Of a stretch of 41,157 nt of DNA, positions 1 through 7,824 are shown piece after piece. The translations under genes were made by a program, and so were the position numbers. Source of the DNA: an uncultured Lachnospiraceae bacterium (GTDB lineage Bacteria > Bacillota > Clostridia > Lachnospirales > Lachnospiraceae); assembly GCA_946614165.1 (NCBI GenBank), contig CAMOGQ010000014.1:1-41157 (forward strand), given 5' to 3'. Positions within the stretch are counted from its first letter, which is position 1, and each line of letters opens with the position of its first letter. The notes below the pieces were generated by a model. That model saw nothing but the letters and a program-made list of their open reading frames with translations, was not told the DNA's origin and did no database searches.

Positions 1-28
1 GAGCACTGCTATAGCGCAGGCGGCTGGC

Positions 29-52
29 CATCATCTTCGAAAGGAGGTGATG
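29..52 (+). promoter_or_regulatory. Shine-Dalgarno-sequestering hairpin, copy 1
   Basis: CATCATCTTC (29-38) pairs along its full length, with two G-U wobbles, with GGAGGTGATG (43-52) around a GAAA tetraloop. This hides the whole ribosome binding site of the ORF at 56. Such inactive primary transcripts are known for type I toxin mRNAs; the link here is inference. Confidence 0.7.
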
Positions 53-55
53 CTT

Positions 56-133
56 ATGCGTATTACTTTGCATATCGGACGTTTCACAGTCACGATCATT
101 GTAAAAAGCAACAACCGCCACTCTGCCAAGTGA
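56..133 (+). CDS. 25-residue candidate type I toxin peptide, copy 1
   Basis: A 25-codon ORF encodes a short basic peptide with a hydrophobic/beta-branched centre (around residues 5-16, including TVTIIV) and a polar, positively charged tail ending in SAK. It is preceded by AAGGAGGTG four bases from the ATG, but that site lies in a stable hairpin (29-52). I do not recognise a named family. It is shorter and less hydrophobic than classical single-helix toxins, so the toxin role is inferred from the surrounding RNA architecture. The copy at 488-565 differs only at two third-codon positions (Ser and Ala), both silent. This supports selection on the peptide, although those bases also lie in a hairpin loop. 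Confidence 0.6.
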   Translation: MRITLHIGRFTVTIIVKSNNRHSAK

Positions 134-192
134 CGGTTGTTTAGAAATTAAACACTGTTTATGAGGCCAGCCGCTTGTCGCAGTGTTCCTCT
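103..192 (-). ncRNA. Predicted antisense (antitoxin) RNA, copy 1
   Basis: The promoter at 199-227 would start a minus-strand RNA near 192. It would run across the 3' UTR and the end of the ORF and stop at an intrinsic terminator: arms 129-141 and 110-122, then a run of five T at 107-103. On the minus strand the 13-bp stem is fully paired, with one G-U. On the plus strand the same position is a C-A mismatch. The stem therefore fits the antisense RNA better. Length is about 90 nt. Confidence 0.65.
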
Positions 193-198
193 TTTTTT

Positions 199-227
199 AT
201 TGTAAGACCAGCTCTGAAACCTGTCAA
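199..227 (-). promoter_or_regulatory. Antisense promoter, copy 1
   Basis: Minus strand: TTGACA at 227-222, a 17-base spacer, TACAAT at 204-199. This is a near-perfect sigma-A promoter directed at the small ORF from its 3' side. Confidence 0.75.
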
Positions 228-383
228 TGTTCAGCGCATTTCCCGCCGAAAATCCCGCGTCGCAGATTTTACGCTTTGCACCACCACGGTATGGGCAGAA
301 TTCTGTCCGCCAGTATGACATTTTGACTGATTTGTCTTCTCATTGACTTATTCATTTCTCTGTGCGAGCAAAAATCCCATAGG

Positions 384-410
384 TTAACTGCTTCGAAGTC
401 CTGTTAAAAT
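384..410 (+). promoter_or_regulatory. Possible sense promoter of toxin-like copy 2
   Basis: There is an extended -10 (TGT-TAAAAT, 402-410) with a weak TTAACT at 384-389 only 15 bases upstream. Transcription would start near 417, where AGTGCTC (414-420) can pair with GAGCACT (433-439) to give an alternative 5' fold. Confidence 0.4.
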
Positions 411-460
411 ACAAGTGCTCGAAAGAGCAGAAGAGCACTGCTATAGCGCAGGCGGCTGGC

Positions 461-484
461 CATCATCTTCGAAAGGAGGTGATG
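461..484 (+). promoter_or_regulatory. Shine-Dalgarno-sequestering hairpin, copy 2
   Basis: The sequence is identical to the copy 1 hairpin: a 10-bp stem with a GAAA loop that covers the AGGAGG of the ORF at 488. Confidence 0.7.
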
Positions 485-487
485 CTT

Positions 488-565
488 ATGCGTATTACTT
501 TGCATATCGGACGTTTCACAGTCACGATCATTGTAAAAAGCAACAACCGCCACTCGGCAAAGTGA
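488..565 (+). CDS. 25-residue candidate type I toxin peptide, copy 2
   Basis: This ORF encodes a peptide identical to that at 56-133 despite two nucleotide differences near its 3' end (Ser TCT to TCG, Ala GCC to GCA). It has the same buried ribosome binding site and the same stem-loop across the stop codon. The likely sense promoter at 384-410 would give a transcript of roughly 210 nt ending in the T run at 624-630. Function is unproven. An alternative is a translated leader or regulatory small ORF. Confidence 0.6.
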   Translation: MRITLHIGRFTVTIIVKSNNRHSAK

Positions 566-624
566 CGGTTGTTTAACTAATAAATTAACCTCATGAGACC
601 AACCGCTTGTCGCAGTGTTCCTCT
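535..624 (-). ncRNA. Predicted antisense (antitoxin) RNA, copy 2
   Basis: The layout is the same as in copy 1: start near 624, terminator arms 561-573 and 542-554, T run at 539-535. The loop sequence differs from copy 1 while both arms are unchanged, which suggests the stem is maintained. Confidence 0.65.
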
Positions 625-630
625 TTTTTT

Positions 631-659
631 ATTGTAAGGCCGGTACTGACGCCTGTCAA
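631..659 (-). promoter_or_regulatory. Antisense promoter, copy 2
   Basis: Minus strand: TTGACA at 659-654, a 17-base spacer, TACAAT at 636-631. Both boxes and the spacing match copy 1 although several spacer bases changed, so the promoter appears selected. Confidence 0.75.
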
Positions 660-724
660 CGTTCAGCGCATTTCCCGCTGTTTTCACCCGGCGCTCCCGG
701 CAGCTTCTCCCGCCCTTTCTTCTG

Positions 725-1801
725 TCACTGCTCCTGCATCCATCCGGGATAGTCTCCCCGGCTTACCTTCACTTCGTATCCCACGCTCCGGATCCGGGCC
801 TCCATGCATCTTCTGCATTCGGCGGCCTCGTCTCCCGTACAGATTTTCCCGTCATAGAGCATGTATTTCTTCCTGACGCCTACCGGAGACAGGTTGGGCA
901 TGACCACGTTGGCCCCTGCCAGGATCCCCAGCTCCCTTCCCCTGGGATGAATGGTCCCCAGGGCTGTGGTTGCGGGAAGAAGGACCTTTGGCAGCATGAG
1001 GCGGAGGATGGCAAGGACCCTCAGGGTCTGGTCCAGTCCTCCGGACGCCTCATCCTTAAAGGGCGTATCCTTGTGGGATATGAAGGGACCGATCCCAATC
1101 ATGTGGGGCTCAAATTCCTTCATCCAGTACAGATCCTCCAGGATATTGTCGTCCGTCTGTCCCGGGGAATGGAGCATGATCCCGCATCCCACCTGATAGC
1201 CGATGTCCTTAAGATCATAGAGGCATCTCTTCCTGTTCTCTATGGTCAGGGGCTCCGGATGGAGGAAGCGGTAGTGGGCGGGACTGGACGTCTCCTGCCG
1301 GAGAAGGTAGCGCTGGGCTCCGGCGTCGAAATAGGCCTTGTAGGACTCCCTGGACTTTTCCCCCAGGGAAAGAGTCAGGGCGCAGTCGGGATGGGCCGAC
1401 CGGATGGAAGAAGCCAGATCGCAGATCCTTTCGTCCGTATACCAGGAATCCTCTCCTCCCTGCAGGACAAAGGTCCGAAAGCCCAGCGCATAGCCCTTAT
1501 CGCAGCAGTCCAGGATCTGCTCTTTGTCCAGGCGGTAGCGCTGGGCATTTTTATTGGACCTGCGGATCCCGCAGTAATAGCAGTCGTTTCTGCACCAGTT
1601 GGAGATCTCGATCAGGCCCCTCAGATAGACGTCCTTTCCGAAAATGGACTCTCTGACCTCCCTGGCTGCGGCATAGAGGGCCTCGCTTTCCTCCCCTGTC
1701 AAAGGGCCCAGAAGGGCCTTCAGGTCTTCATAAGGGAGGGTCCCCCTGTCTTTCAGCTCTTCTATCCTGTCCATGACAGTTCTGTTTCCGCTCATGGTCA
1801 T
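725..1801 (-). CDS. hydE: [FeFe] hydrogenase maturase HydE (radical SAM)
   Basis: The protein has 358 residues, the usual HydE length. The radical-SAM motif C70-x3-C74-x2-C77 sits in the HydE-type context ISNWC-RNDCYYCGIRRSN. A second C-terminal cluster motif, C321-x7-C329-x2-C332, is also typical of many HydE proteins. In known systems HydE works after HydG in building the diiron subcluster of the H-cluster. The start is the ATG six bases after GGAG. It is the last gene of the long minus-strand operon, 47 bases after hydF. No HydG is present in the window, so its substrate here is uncertain. A HydE-like paralogue with another role is possible. Confidence 0.9.
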   Translation of the reverse strand: MTMSGNRTVMDRIEELKDRGTLPYEDLKALLGPLTGEESEALYAAAREVRESIFGKDVYLRGLIEISNWCRNDCYYCGIRRSNKNAQRYRLDKEQILDCCDKGYALGFRTFVLQGGEDSWYTDERICDLASSIRSAHPDCALTLSLGEKSRESYKAYFDAGAQRYLLRQETSSPAHYRFLHPEPLTIENRKRCLYDLKDIGYQVGCGIMLHSPGQTDDNILEDLYWMKEFEPHMIGIGPFISHKDTPFKDEASGGLDQTLRVLAILRLMLPKVLLPATTALGTIHPRGRELGILAGANVVMPNLSPVGVRKKYMLYDGKICTGDEAAECRRCMEARIRSVGYEVKVSRGDYPGWMQEQ

Positions 1802-1848
1802 CTGTCTCTCCGTTTCCGCTCCGGCGCTCCCGCGCCGGCAGCCATTTC

Positions 1849-3102
1849 TTATGCCTTTTCTTCCCTGGCCCTGTCAAACATCTCTGTCAGATGAGGGAAC
1901 ATGGCGATGCTCCTTCTCAGGATCCCGTGGGTATAGGCGATATAGGTCCCGTAGTTGGTAAAGGGGACGCCCTGGTCCCTGGCGCAGTTCATGCGGTAGA
2001 GCATTTCCCTGCCGGTCAGCATGCAGCCGCCGCAGTGGATCACCATCCTGTAATCGTCCAGATCCTCGGGGAAGCCCTTGCCGGAGCTGAACTCGAACTG
2101 TATGTCTTTCCCCGTATATTTCTTCATCCACATGGGGATCTTGACCGTGCCGATGTCCCCGCACTGCCTGTGGTGGGTGCAGCCCTCGGACACCAGGATC
2201 CTGTCCCCGTCCTGCAGGCTGTCTGCGGCCAGAACGCCTTCCACCGCCGTATCCAGAAAGCCCTTATAGCGGGCCATAAGGATGGAGAAGGAGGTCAGAG
2301 GGATCTCCTCCGGTACGATGGCGGAGACCCTTCCGAAGACCTGGGAGTCCGTAATGACCAGAGAAGGCCGCATGCAGTTCTTATGAAGGGCATCGTAAAG
2401 CTCGGTCTCCCTGACGCACATGGTCATGACGCCTGCGTCCAGAAGGTCTCTGATCACCTGCTGCTGGGGCAGGATCAGCCTTCCCTTGGGCGCTGCCTTG
2501 TCGATGGGAATGACCAGGGTGACCAGGTCTCCGGGCTTTACCAGATCCGCGCAGAGGTGCCTCTCCTCTTCCTTTGTATCCGCCAGGCGGCCTATGGCCT
2601 CCTTGAGCTCCCGGATGCCCTCCTTTAAAAGGGCGCTGACATAGATGACCCTGTCTGCGGGGATCCTGGCGGCACCGCCCGTAAGAGGGGCTCTTTCTGC
2701 CTTCCTCACCAGGTCCGACTTGTTCATGGCGATCAGGAAGGGGATCTGCTTGTCCACAAAGATATGGATCAGCTCCCTGTCCGCATCCTTTAAGCCCTCG
2801 TTGCAGGTAGCCACCAGGACGGCCACGTCGATCCTGTTCAGGATCTGCCTGGTCCTTCTGACCCTCTGCTGTCCCAGGGCCCCCTCGTCGTCGAAGCCGG
2901 GGGTATCGATAATGACCACCGGTCCCAGGGGCAGAAGCTCCATGGACTTGGTGACAGGGTCCGTGGTGGTTCCCTTGACGTCGGAGACCAGGGCCATCTC
3001 CTGACCCGTGACCGCGTTCACAAGGCTGGACTTGCCGGCGTTCCTTCTGCCGAAAAATCCGATATGGATCCGCTCTCCCGAGGGAGTATCATTCATTCCC
3101 AT
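1849..3102 (-). CDS. hydF: [FeFe] hydrogenase maturation GTPase HydF
   Basis: The protein has 417 residues. An N-terminal TrmE/Era-like GTPase domain carries the P-loop at 18-25 (GRRNAGKS), DTPG at 66-69 and NKSD at 127-130. The C-terminal cluster-binding domain has the diagnostic C308-x-H310 and H356-C357-x2-C360. HydF is the scaffold that carries the diiron precursor and delivers it to the hydrogenase apoprotein. The start is supported by AAAGGA six bases upstream. It lies between the nifK-like gene and hydE in the same direction with short gaps, so cotranscription is very likely. All diagnostic residues are intact. Confidence 0.93.
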   Translation of the reverse strand: MGMNDTPSGERIHIGFFGRRNAGKSSLVNAVTGQEMALVSDVKGTTTDPVTKSMELLPLGPVVIIDTPGFDDEGALGQQRVRRTRQILNRIDVAVLVATCNEGLKDADRELIHIFVDKQIPFLIAMNKSDLVRKAERAPLTGGAARIPADRVIYVSALLKEGIRELKEAIGRLADTKEEERHLCADLVKPGDLVTLVIPIDKAAPKGRLILPQQQVIRDLLDAGVMTMCVRETELYDALHKNCMRPSLVITDSQVFGRVSAIVPEEIPLTSFSILMARYKGFLDTAVEGVLAADSLQDGDRILVSEGCTHHRQCGDIGTVKIPMWMKKYTGKDIQFEFSSGKGFPEDLDDYRMVIHCGGCMLTGREMLYRMNCARDQGVPFTNYGTYIAYTHGILRRSIAMFPHLTEMFDRAREEKA

Positions 3103-3134
3103 AGTGTTTCCTTTCCCCGGGGCCTATCTCCCGG

Positions 3135-4316
3135 TCACAGGCAGGATGCGGGCAGATCTCCGAAGAGATCCGGCATATCCTTTAAAAAGATCCGGCCCGA
3201 AAAGGCCAGATGGGGCAGGGGGACAAAGGGGCAGGATGCGGGCACGATGGGCTGATAGAGGGGATCCGCGATCACGTACTCCCCGGCCCGGAAGGCCTTC
3301 TCCACTTCCTCTTCGCCTCTTGTCAGCATGTCTCCCTCTGCCATAAAGGCTTCGCAGTCCTCGGTGGGGCATACCAGCCTGACGCAGCACCCTCTCTTCT
3401 TTTCCAGTACTGCGGCCAGGGACCCCATGGTGACGGGCTCTCCGATAAGGAGGACCTTCTCTCCTTCCTGCTGCTTTCCCCGCAGGTCCCTGCAGGGAAA
3501 TCTGTCCTTCTTATCCTCCGCGGCCCTTTTCAGGTCACAAAGGACCTCCTGCCGGATCCCCTCTGCGGGAAGACCGAAGACCGAAGGGATACCGAAGGTC
3601 TTTTTCAGATAGACTGCCGCCCTCATGCCAAGGGAGGAAACCACAAGATTTACGTCTGCCTCAGGGGCCTTTAAAAGATCGTCCAGACCGTCCCCCATGG
3701 CCCAGCAGGATGTGACCTCCATGCCGGCTTCAGAAAGGATCCTCCGAATTGAACTGACGGAGGACGTTGCCGCAAAGTCCAGAGGGGTCATGCCAAGGAC
3801 ATTGACTCTGATCTTTCCGCCTTCGTTTTCCTCTTCTGTCCCTTTCCTTTCCTCTCTGTTCTTCTGATTCCTTTTCAGAAGCTTTTCCGCCAGCCTCTCC
3901 AGGGCCAGTCCCCCGCCCCGGACATAGTCGTGCATGCCGTTGGTGGGGATATAGAAGACGGGAAGGCCGGTATCCGCTTCCAGCACCCTGGCGATTCCTT
4001 CGAAGTCCGTCCCGTTCAGATAGGGGATGGGAGAGTTGGCCAGGGCAATGAAGCGGGGGTTTGTCTGCTCTGCCGCCACAGTGATGTCTTCGATCAGCTT
4101 GTCGTCGTTTCCCATGACCGCGTCCAGGTCATTAAGGCCCGATATATAGATCAGGGAGTCCTGATCGTACCAGCGGATCTCGTCGTGGGTATTGTAGGTG
4201 GAGTTGCAGCCGGAAGGATCGTGCATGACCGTCATGCCGCCCAGCTCGTAAAGAGCTGAGCATGCTCCCGACAGATCTCCTGTATATACGGATATGATTC
4301 TGTAAGCCTGTCTCAT
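3135..4316 (-). CDS. Nitrogenase component 1-like protein, K-type subunit (split set)
   Basis: The protein has 393 residues and belongs to the nitrogenase component 1/oxidoreductase superfamily (NifDK, BchNB/BchYZ, CfbD). The N-terminal region has Cys19 (SGAC-SALYELGG) and Cys37 (DPSGC), followed by a GNDDKLIEDI-type segment. The third NifK P-cluster cysteine position has none (ANSPIPYLNGTDF). It ends with a Pro-rich HLAFSGR segment shared with the fused paralogue at 11603-14038. The start overlaps the upstream nifD-like stop by four bases (ATGA), implying translational coupling and a D-K complex. The subfamily is not one I can name. Substrate or scaffold role is unknown. Confidence 0.8.
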   Translation of the reverse strand: MRQAYRIISVYTGDLSGACSALYELGGMTVMHDPSGCNSTYNTHDEIRWYDQDSLIYISGLNDLDAVMGNDDKLIEDITVAAEQTNPRFIALANSPIPYLNGTDFEGIARVLEADTGLPVFYIPTNGMHDYVRGGGLALERLAEKLLKRNQKNREERKGTEEENEGGKIRVNVLGMTPLDFAATSSVSSIRRILSEAGMEVTSCWAMGDGLDDLLKAPEADVNLVVSSLGMRAAVYLKKTFGIPSVFGLPAEGIRQEVLCDLKRAAEDKKDRFPCRDLRGKQQEGEKVLLIGEPVTMGSLAAVLEKKRGCCVRLVCPTEDCEAFMAEGDMLTRGEEEVEKAFRAGEYVIADPLYQPIVPASCPFVPLPHLAFSGRIFLKDMPDLFGDLPASCL

Positions 4317-5638
4317 ATGCAGCTCTCGCACCCAAAGCCTTTCCGGGGCAGTACGTCCCTTGGATCTCCCGCATGGAGGAAGGCCTCCTCCATCATGGAG
4401 GAGAGGCGGATCAGGGCGTCGTACCCCCACATGCCGTTCATCTCCACCAGGTTGACGAAGTGGTCCGTTCCCGTAAGCCAGGCCGCCTTGGGCCCTATGG
4501 CCAGGGTCTCCGGCGCGTCTCCGTGGTCAAGGCGGAGGGATACGTGGATGGTGGAACATAAAAGCAGGTCCGGATACCGCTCCTGCAGGTCCAAAAAGGC
4601 CTGCTCCTCTTCCGGAGAGACTGCGTCCAGATAGACCCTGGTCACGTTAAAACCTTTATCCAGAAGGAGCCCTGCCAGGCCCAGGGGCCTTGGAACACCC
4701 AGGTAGTCGATGGCGACGGGGGTGTCTCCGATGAGAGCAAGGGCTCTCTCAAGGGCCCTGTCGCATTCCTTCTCCCTCTCTTCAAAGTCCATGACCGGGA
4801 TCCCCAGTCTGCCGCAGAGGTCTTCCGTCTCCTGCCGGATCTCCTCATAGGAGACTGCGCAGGGCAGGTAGAGATAGTCTCCGCCCGTCCGCCTGGCCAT
4901 CTTTTCCAGGCCGTAGAGGCCCGGGGCGCTCCTTGTGACGTAAAGGCCGGAGGAAGCAAGGCCTTTAAACTCCTCAAAGGTCTGGCAGTCCGTGATCTGG
5001 CGGACCTTAATGCCGCGTTCCGTAAGGTGTCTGTACAGGCCACTTTCCTCCTCCAGTGGGAAGTTGTCCAGAAGAAAGCTGACCGCCCTTTGATCCCTTA
5101 CCTGCGGTTCCTCAAGGGGATCCAGCATGGCCTTTCTCAGCTTCTGGTCCGGGGTCAGACCCAGCTTCTGCATGATGGGATCCATCCAGCAGCGAAGAAA
5201 ACATATATCGGGAAAGCGCTTTTCCAGCTCCCTGTAGACCCTGCCCGTATCGGTCCCTATGAAGTGGTGGAGACAGACCAGAAAGACCATGACCACCGGG
5301 GGCCTCTCCTCCAGCTTTTCGATGCAGCTGGAGACCCCCTCTATGGTCACGTCCTCCAGGTTGCCCTCATAGAGGTCCTTCTCCTCCAGGACCACATAGG
5401 AAAAGCGGTCCGAGGCATTCATTTCCGCCGCGGTCAGGACCACGCCCCGCATGCAGTTGTCGGCGCAGACATAGATCTGCCGGCTCTCCGGCATCCGCAT
5501 CCCGATATGGACAATATTCCAGTTTTCGTGGACAGGGGGATTGAACTCCAGCCGCCCTTTAAAGGGGGCGGGATAGGCCGCCTGTCCTATGGGGACCTGA
5601 TATCCCTCGCCTGCCTGTCTGTCTTTTCTGACCAGCAT
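4313..5638 (-). CDS. Nitrogenase component 1-like protein, D-type subunit (split set)
   Basis: The protein has 441 residues. Candidate cluster ligands are Cys58 and Cys62 (YVC-ADNC-MRG) and Cys122 (FLVC-LHHFIGTD), matching the spacing of the three N-terminal cysteines of NifD/BchN-like subunits. The GTD after Cys122 corresponds to the conserved GDD/GTD of this superfamily. It sits between nifH-like 1 and nifK-like, so H-D-K are consecutive. No NifB- or NifEN-type companions are seen, and the full set of FeMo-cofactor ligands is not recognisable, so this is not a conventional nitrogenase. The start at 5638 has a weak AGGA upstream; the exact start is less certain than the identity. Confidence 0.8.
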   Translation of the reverse strand: MLVRKDRQAGEGYQVPIGQAAYPAPFKGRLEFNPPVHENWNIVHIGMRMPESRQIYVCADNCMRGVVLTAAEMNASDRFSYVVLEEKDLYEGNLEDVTIEGVSSCIEKLEERPPVVMVFLVCLHHFIGTDTGRVYRELEKRFPDICFLRCWMDPIMQKLGLTPDQKLRKAMLDPLEEPQVRDQRAVSFLLDNFPLEEESGLYRHLTERGIKVRQITDCQTFEEFKGLASSGLYVTRSAPGLYGLEKMARRTGGDYLYLPCAVSYEEIRQETEDLCGRLGIPVMDFEEREKECDRALERALALIGDTPVAIDYLGVPRPLGLAGLLLDKGFNVTRVYLDAVSPEEEQAFLDLQERYPDLLLCSTIHVSLRLDHGDAPETLAIGPKAAWLTGTDHFVNLVEMNGMWGYDALIRLSSMMEEAFLHAGDPRDVLPRKGFGCESCI

Positions 5639-5682
5639 ATATTAATCCTGCTTTCTGTCCCTGCAGCCTGTGCCGCCTGCGT

Positions 5683-6438
5683 TCAAAGAAGGTGATTCTG
5701 CTTAAGGATGGCTTCCGAAAGGGCCCGGATCTCTCCGGCTTCGGGGCTCTCCGGCGCATACTCCAGAAGAGTCTGCCCCTTTTCCTCCGCCTCAGGGATC
5801 AGAAGGCTCCTTCTGATATCTCCCAGGATCACCGTATCAAAGTCCTCTGCCAGCTCCTTTACCCTTACCTCCTCTCCGGATTCCCTTCTCCGGTTGAGGA
5901 TCAGGCCGCCCAGATCCGCGTAACCCCGCTTTTTAAAGTTGCTTACGGCAGTGCAGATGTTGGCGGCGGCGTAGACGGACATGTTCTCTCCCGATGTGAC
6001 CACGTAGACATGGTCGGCATAGCCCTGCCGCATGGGCATGGCAAAGCCCCCGCAGACCACGTCCCCCAGTACGTCGTAGAGGACGATATCGGGCCTGCAC
6101 TCCTTATAGACACCCATTTCCTCCAGCTTTTCCAGGGCTGTGATGATGCCCCTGCCGGCGCAGCCAAGTCCGGGAAGAGGGCCTCCCGCTTCGGCGCAGA
6201 AGATCCCCTCTCTTCCTTCCATGACCATGTCCGAAAGGCCGAAGGGTTCTTTATTCCTGACCAGGTCCATGACGGAGGGAAGGGGCCTGCCTTTCCGCAG
6301 CAGAAGGGTGGAATCCGCCTTGGGGTCGCAGCCGATCTGCAGGACCCTGAAGCCCTTCTGTGCAAAGGCCATGGACAGATTGGCGGCCACGGTGGATTTG
6401 CCGATGCCGCCCTTTCCGTAGATCGCAAGTCTGATCAT
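5683..6438 (-). CDS. NifH/BchL-like ATP-dependent iron-sulfur reductase 1
   Basis: The protein has 251 residues. A deviant Walker A (GKGGIGKST, 8-16) is followed by [10 protein letters not shown]. The two cluster ligands are Cys93 (GLGCAGRG) and Cys129 ([11 protein letters not shown]). Both are conserved, so it should dimerise around a [4Fe-4S] cluster and pass low-potential electrons to a partner with ATP hydrolysis. The partner is presumably the D/K pair that follows directly. The start codon overlaps the stop of the TM1266-like gene by four bases. It is distinct from the second NifH-like gene at 14061-14822, implying two separate H-D-K sets. Confidence 0.88.
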   Translation of the reverse strand: MIRLAIYGKGGIGKSTVAANLSMAFAQKGFRVLQIGCDPKADSTLLLRKGRPLPSVMDLVRNKEPFGLSDMVMEGREGIFCAEAGGPLPGLGCAGRGIITALEKLEEMGVYKECRPDIVLYDVLGDVVCGGFAMPMRQGYADHVYVVTSGENMSVYAAANICTAVSNFKKRGYADLGGLILNRRRESGEEVRVKELAEDFDTVILGDIRRSLLIPEAEEKGQTLLEYAPESPEAGEIRALSEAILKQNHLL

Positions 6439-6716
6439 GCTCTTCCCCTCTCTCCGCTCTCCACGTGGGTGACCACGTTGGAGTAGGCGGCCTTGGCGCT
6501 GACCCCCTGCAGGCGGCCGATCCGGCCCGACAGGGCGGAAATGGCCTCCTGGGGCGCGTCAATAGCCACCGAAATGATGCTGATCCCCTTTGCTCTGTAG
6601 GGAATGCCCATGCGGCCTATGATATAGGCGGAGTATTCATGGAGAAGGGCGTTGATCCTCTCCACCATCTCCGGATTTTCTATAATGATCGAAATCACAG
6701 CGACACGTGTTTCCAT
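6435..6716 (-). CDS. TM1266-type iron-only hydrogenase system putative regulator
   Basis: The protein has 93 residues and opens [12 protein letters not shown], with a [12 protein letters not shown] segment and an ACT/NikR-like ferredoxin fold pattern. This matches the small 'iron-only hydrogenase system regulator' family usually found beside hydEFG. The start at 6716 is chosen because GGGAGGATCA immediately precedes it; an in-frame ATG 11 codons upstream lacks a good site. It overlaps the nifH-like 1 start (ATGA). No DNA-binding domain is visible, so any regulation would be through ligand sensing or a partner. Confidence 0.8.
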   Translation of the reverse strand: METRVAVISIIIENPEMVERINALLHEYSAYIIGRMGIPYRAKGISIISVAIDAPQEAISALSGRIGRLQGVSAKAAYSNVVTHVESGERGRA

Positions 6717-6786
6717 TGATCCTCCCGGGCAGGTCTGTTCCTGCCGCATATTTAACTCAGCTGCTGCCTTCCCCTTTTTCCCGGGA

Positions 6787-7794
6787 TCAGCAGATCCTGG
6801 GCAGGAGCTCGTTGCCGGGCTGGGGCAGAAGGGTCTGGGACCCGATCTCCGTGGTCATGACCACCCGGCCCTGATTCTCAGAGGTGACTCTGCCGATGAC
6901 GGCGGCTCCCTCCGAGGAAGGCACCTTCCGCAGGGCCTCCAGTACGGCCTGCGCGTCCCCTTCGGGGACGGCCATGACCATGCGGCCTTCGCAGGCAAGG
7001 TAGAGGGGCTCCAGGCCCAGCATGCCGCAGACTCCTCTGACCTCGGGCTCTACGGGGATCTTCTCCGCTTCCAGGCGGATTCCCACGCCTGACTGGTCCG
7101 CGATCTCATAAAGGACTGTGCCAACGCCGCCTCTGGTGGCGTCCCGGATCACGTGGATGTGGTCCGAAGCTCCAAGGGCTGCCTGGACTGCGTCCCAGAG
7201 GGGAGCGCAGTCGCTGGTCACGTCCGCTTCAATGCCGTATTCGTCTCTGGCCAGAAGGATGGTGCAGCCGTGCCTTCCCACGTCTCCTGTGACCAGGATG
7301 ACGTCTCCGGGCTCTGCCAGGGCTCCGCCGGTCTTTACGCCTTCTTCAATGACCCCTACGCCGGTGGTGGTGATAAAGACGCCGTCCACCTGGCCCTTTC
7401 CGGCCACCTTGGTATCGCCGGCCACCAGCTTTACTCCTGCCTTTGCGGCGGTATCCGCCATAGATTTGGCGATCCTGCGAAGATCCTCCATGGGGAAGCC
7501 TTCCTCAATGACGAAGGCGCAGGTCATATACAGGGGCCTTGCGCCCATACAGGAGAGGTCGTTGACCGTCCCGCAGATGGAGAGCTTTCCTATGTTTCCT
7601 CCCGGGAAAAAGGCGGGAGAGACGATAAAGCCGTCGGTGCTCATGGCCAGTTTCCCGGCCGGGATGTCCAGTACGGCCGCGTCGTCCGCCGTAAAGTAGG
7701 GATTGGAAAAATAAGCCTTGAATACTTTGTCGATCAGTTCGGAGGTCTGTTTTCCTCCGGCCCCGTGGGCCAGGGCTACGGTTTCTGTAAGCAT
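6787..7794 (-). CDS. hypE: [NiFe] hydrogenase maturation protein HypE
   Basis: The protein has 335 residues of the AIR-synthase/PurM-like family. It includes the DDAAVLDIPAG and STDGFIVSP segments and ends PRIC, with Cys335 as the residue that receives the carbamoyl group from HypF and is dehydrated to a thiocyanate. In known systems this supplies the cyanide ligands of Fe(CN)2CO on HypC-HypD. It is 30 bases downstream of hypD in the same operon. Confidence 0.95.
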   Translation of the reverse strand: MLTETVALAHGAGGKQTSELIDKVFKAYFSNPYFTADDAAVLDIPAGKLAMSTDGFIVSPAFFPGGNIGKLSICGTVNDLSCMGARPLYMTCAFVIEEGFPMEDLRRIAKSMADTAAKAGVKLVAGDTKVAGKGQVDGVFITTTGVGVIEEGVKTGGALAEPGDVILVTGDVGRHGCTILLARDEYGIEADVTSDCAPLWDAVQAALGASDHIHVIRDATRGGVGTVLYEIADQSGVGIRLEAEKIPVEPEVRGVCGMLGLEPLYLACEGRMVMAVPEGDAQAVLEALRKVPSSEGAAVIGRVTSENQGRVVMTTEIGSQTLLPQPGNELLPRIC

Positions 7795-7824
7795 ATGTAT
7801 CTGTACCTCTCTGTTCTCAGTGTC

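Larger units (their letters stand above)
1..246 (+). repeat. Type I toxin-antitoxin-like cassette, copy 1 of a tandem repeat
   Basis: This unit recurs with a fixed 432-base offset at 433-678. The 5' half including the small ORF is almost identical; the stretch after the ORF (about 142-170) has diverged more. Bases 20-29 are the exact reverse complement of 165-174, and 1-8 can pair near 181-191 just before a T run at 192-198. The sense RNA can therefore close 5' end to 3' end, and that closing stem plus the T run can act as its terminator. The copy begins at the window edge, so its sense promoter is not visible. Confidence 0.8.
433..678 (+). repeat. Type I toxin-antitoxin-like cassette, copy 2
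   Basis: This is the second copy of the unit at 1-246. It keeps the Shine-Dalgarno hairpin, the ORF, the bidirectional stem-loop over the stop codon, the T run (624-630) and the antisense promoter. The long-range 5'/3' stem is weaker here: 597-606 carries two changes relative to copy 1. The bases between the copies (247-432) hold no gene, only the likely sense promoter of this copy. Confidence 0.8.

Noticed and set aside
1..678. CRISPR array or insertion-sequence ends
   Set aside because: There are only two copies of a 246-base unit with internal promoters and terminators. No short regular repeats, transposase or terminal inverted repeats were found.
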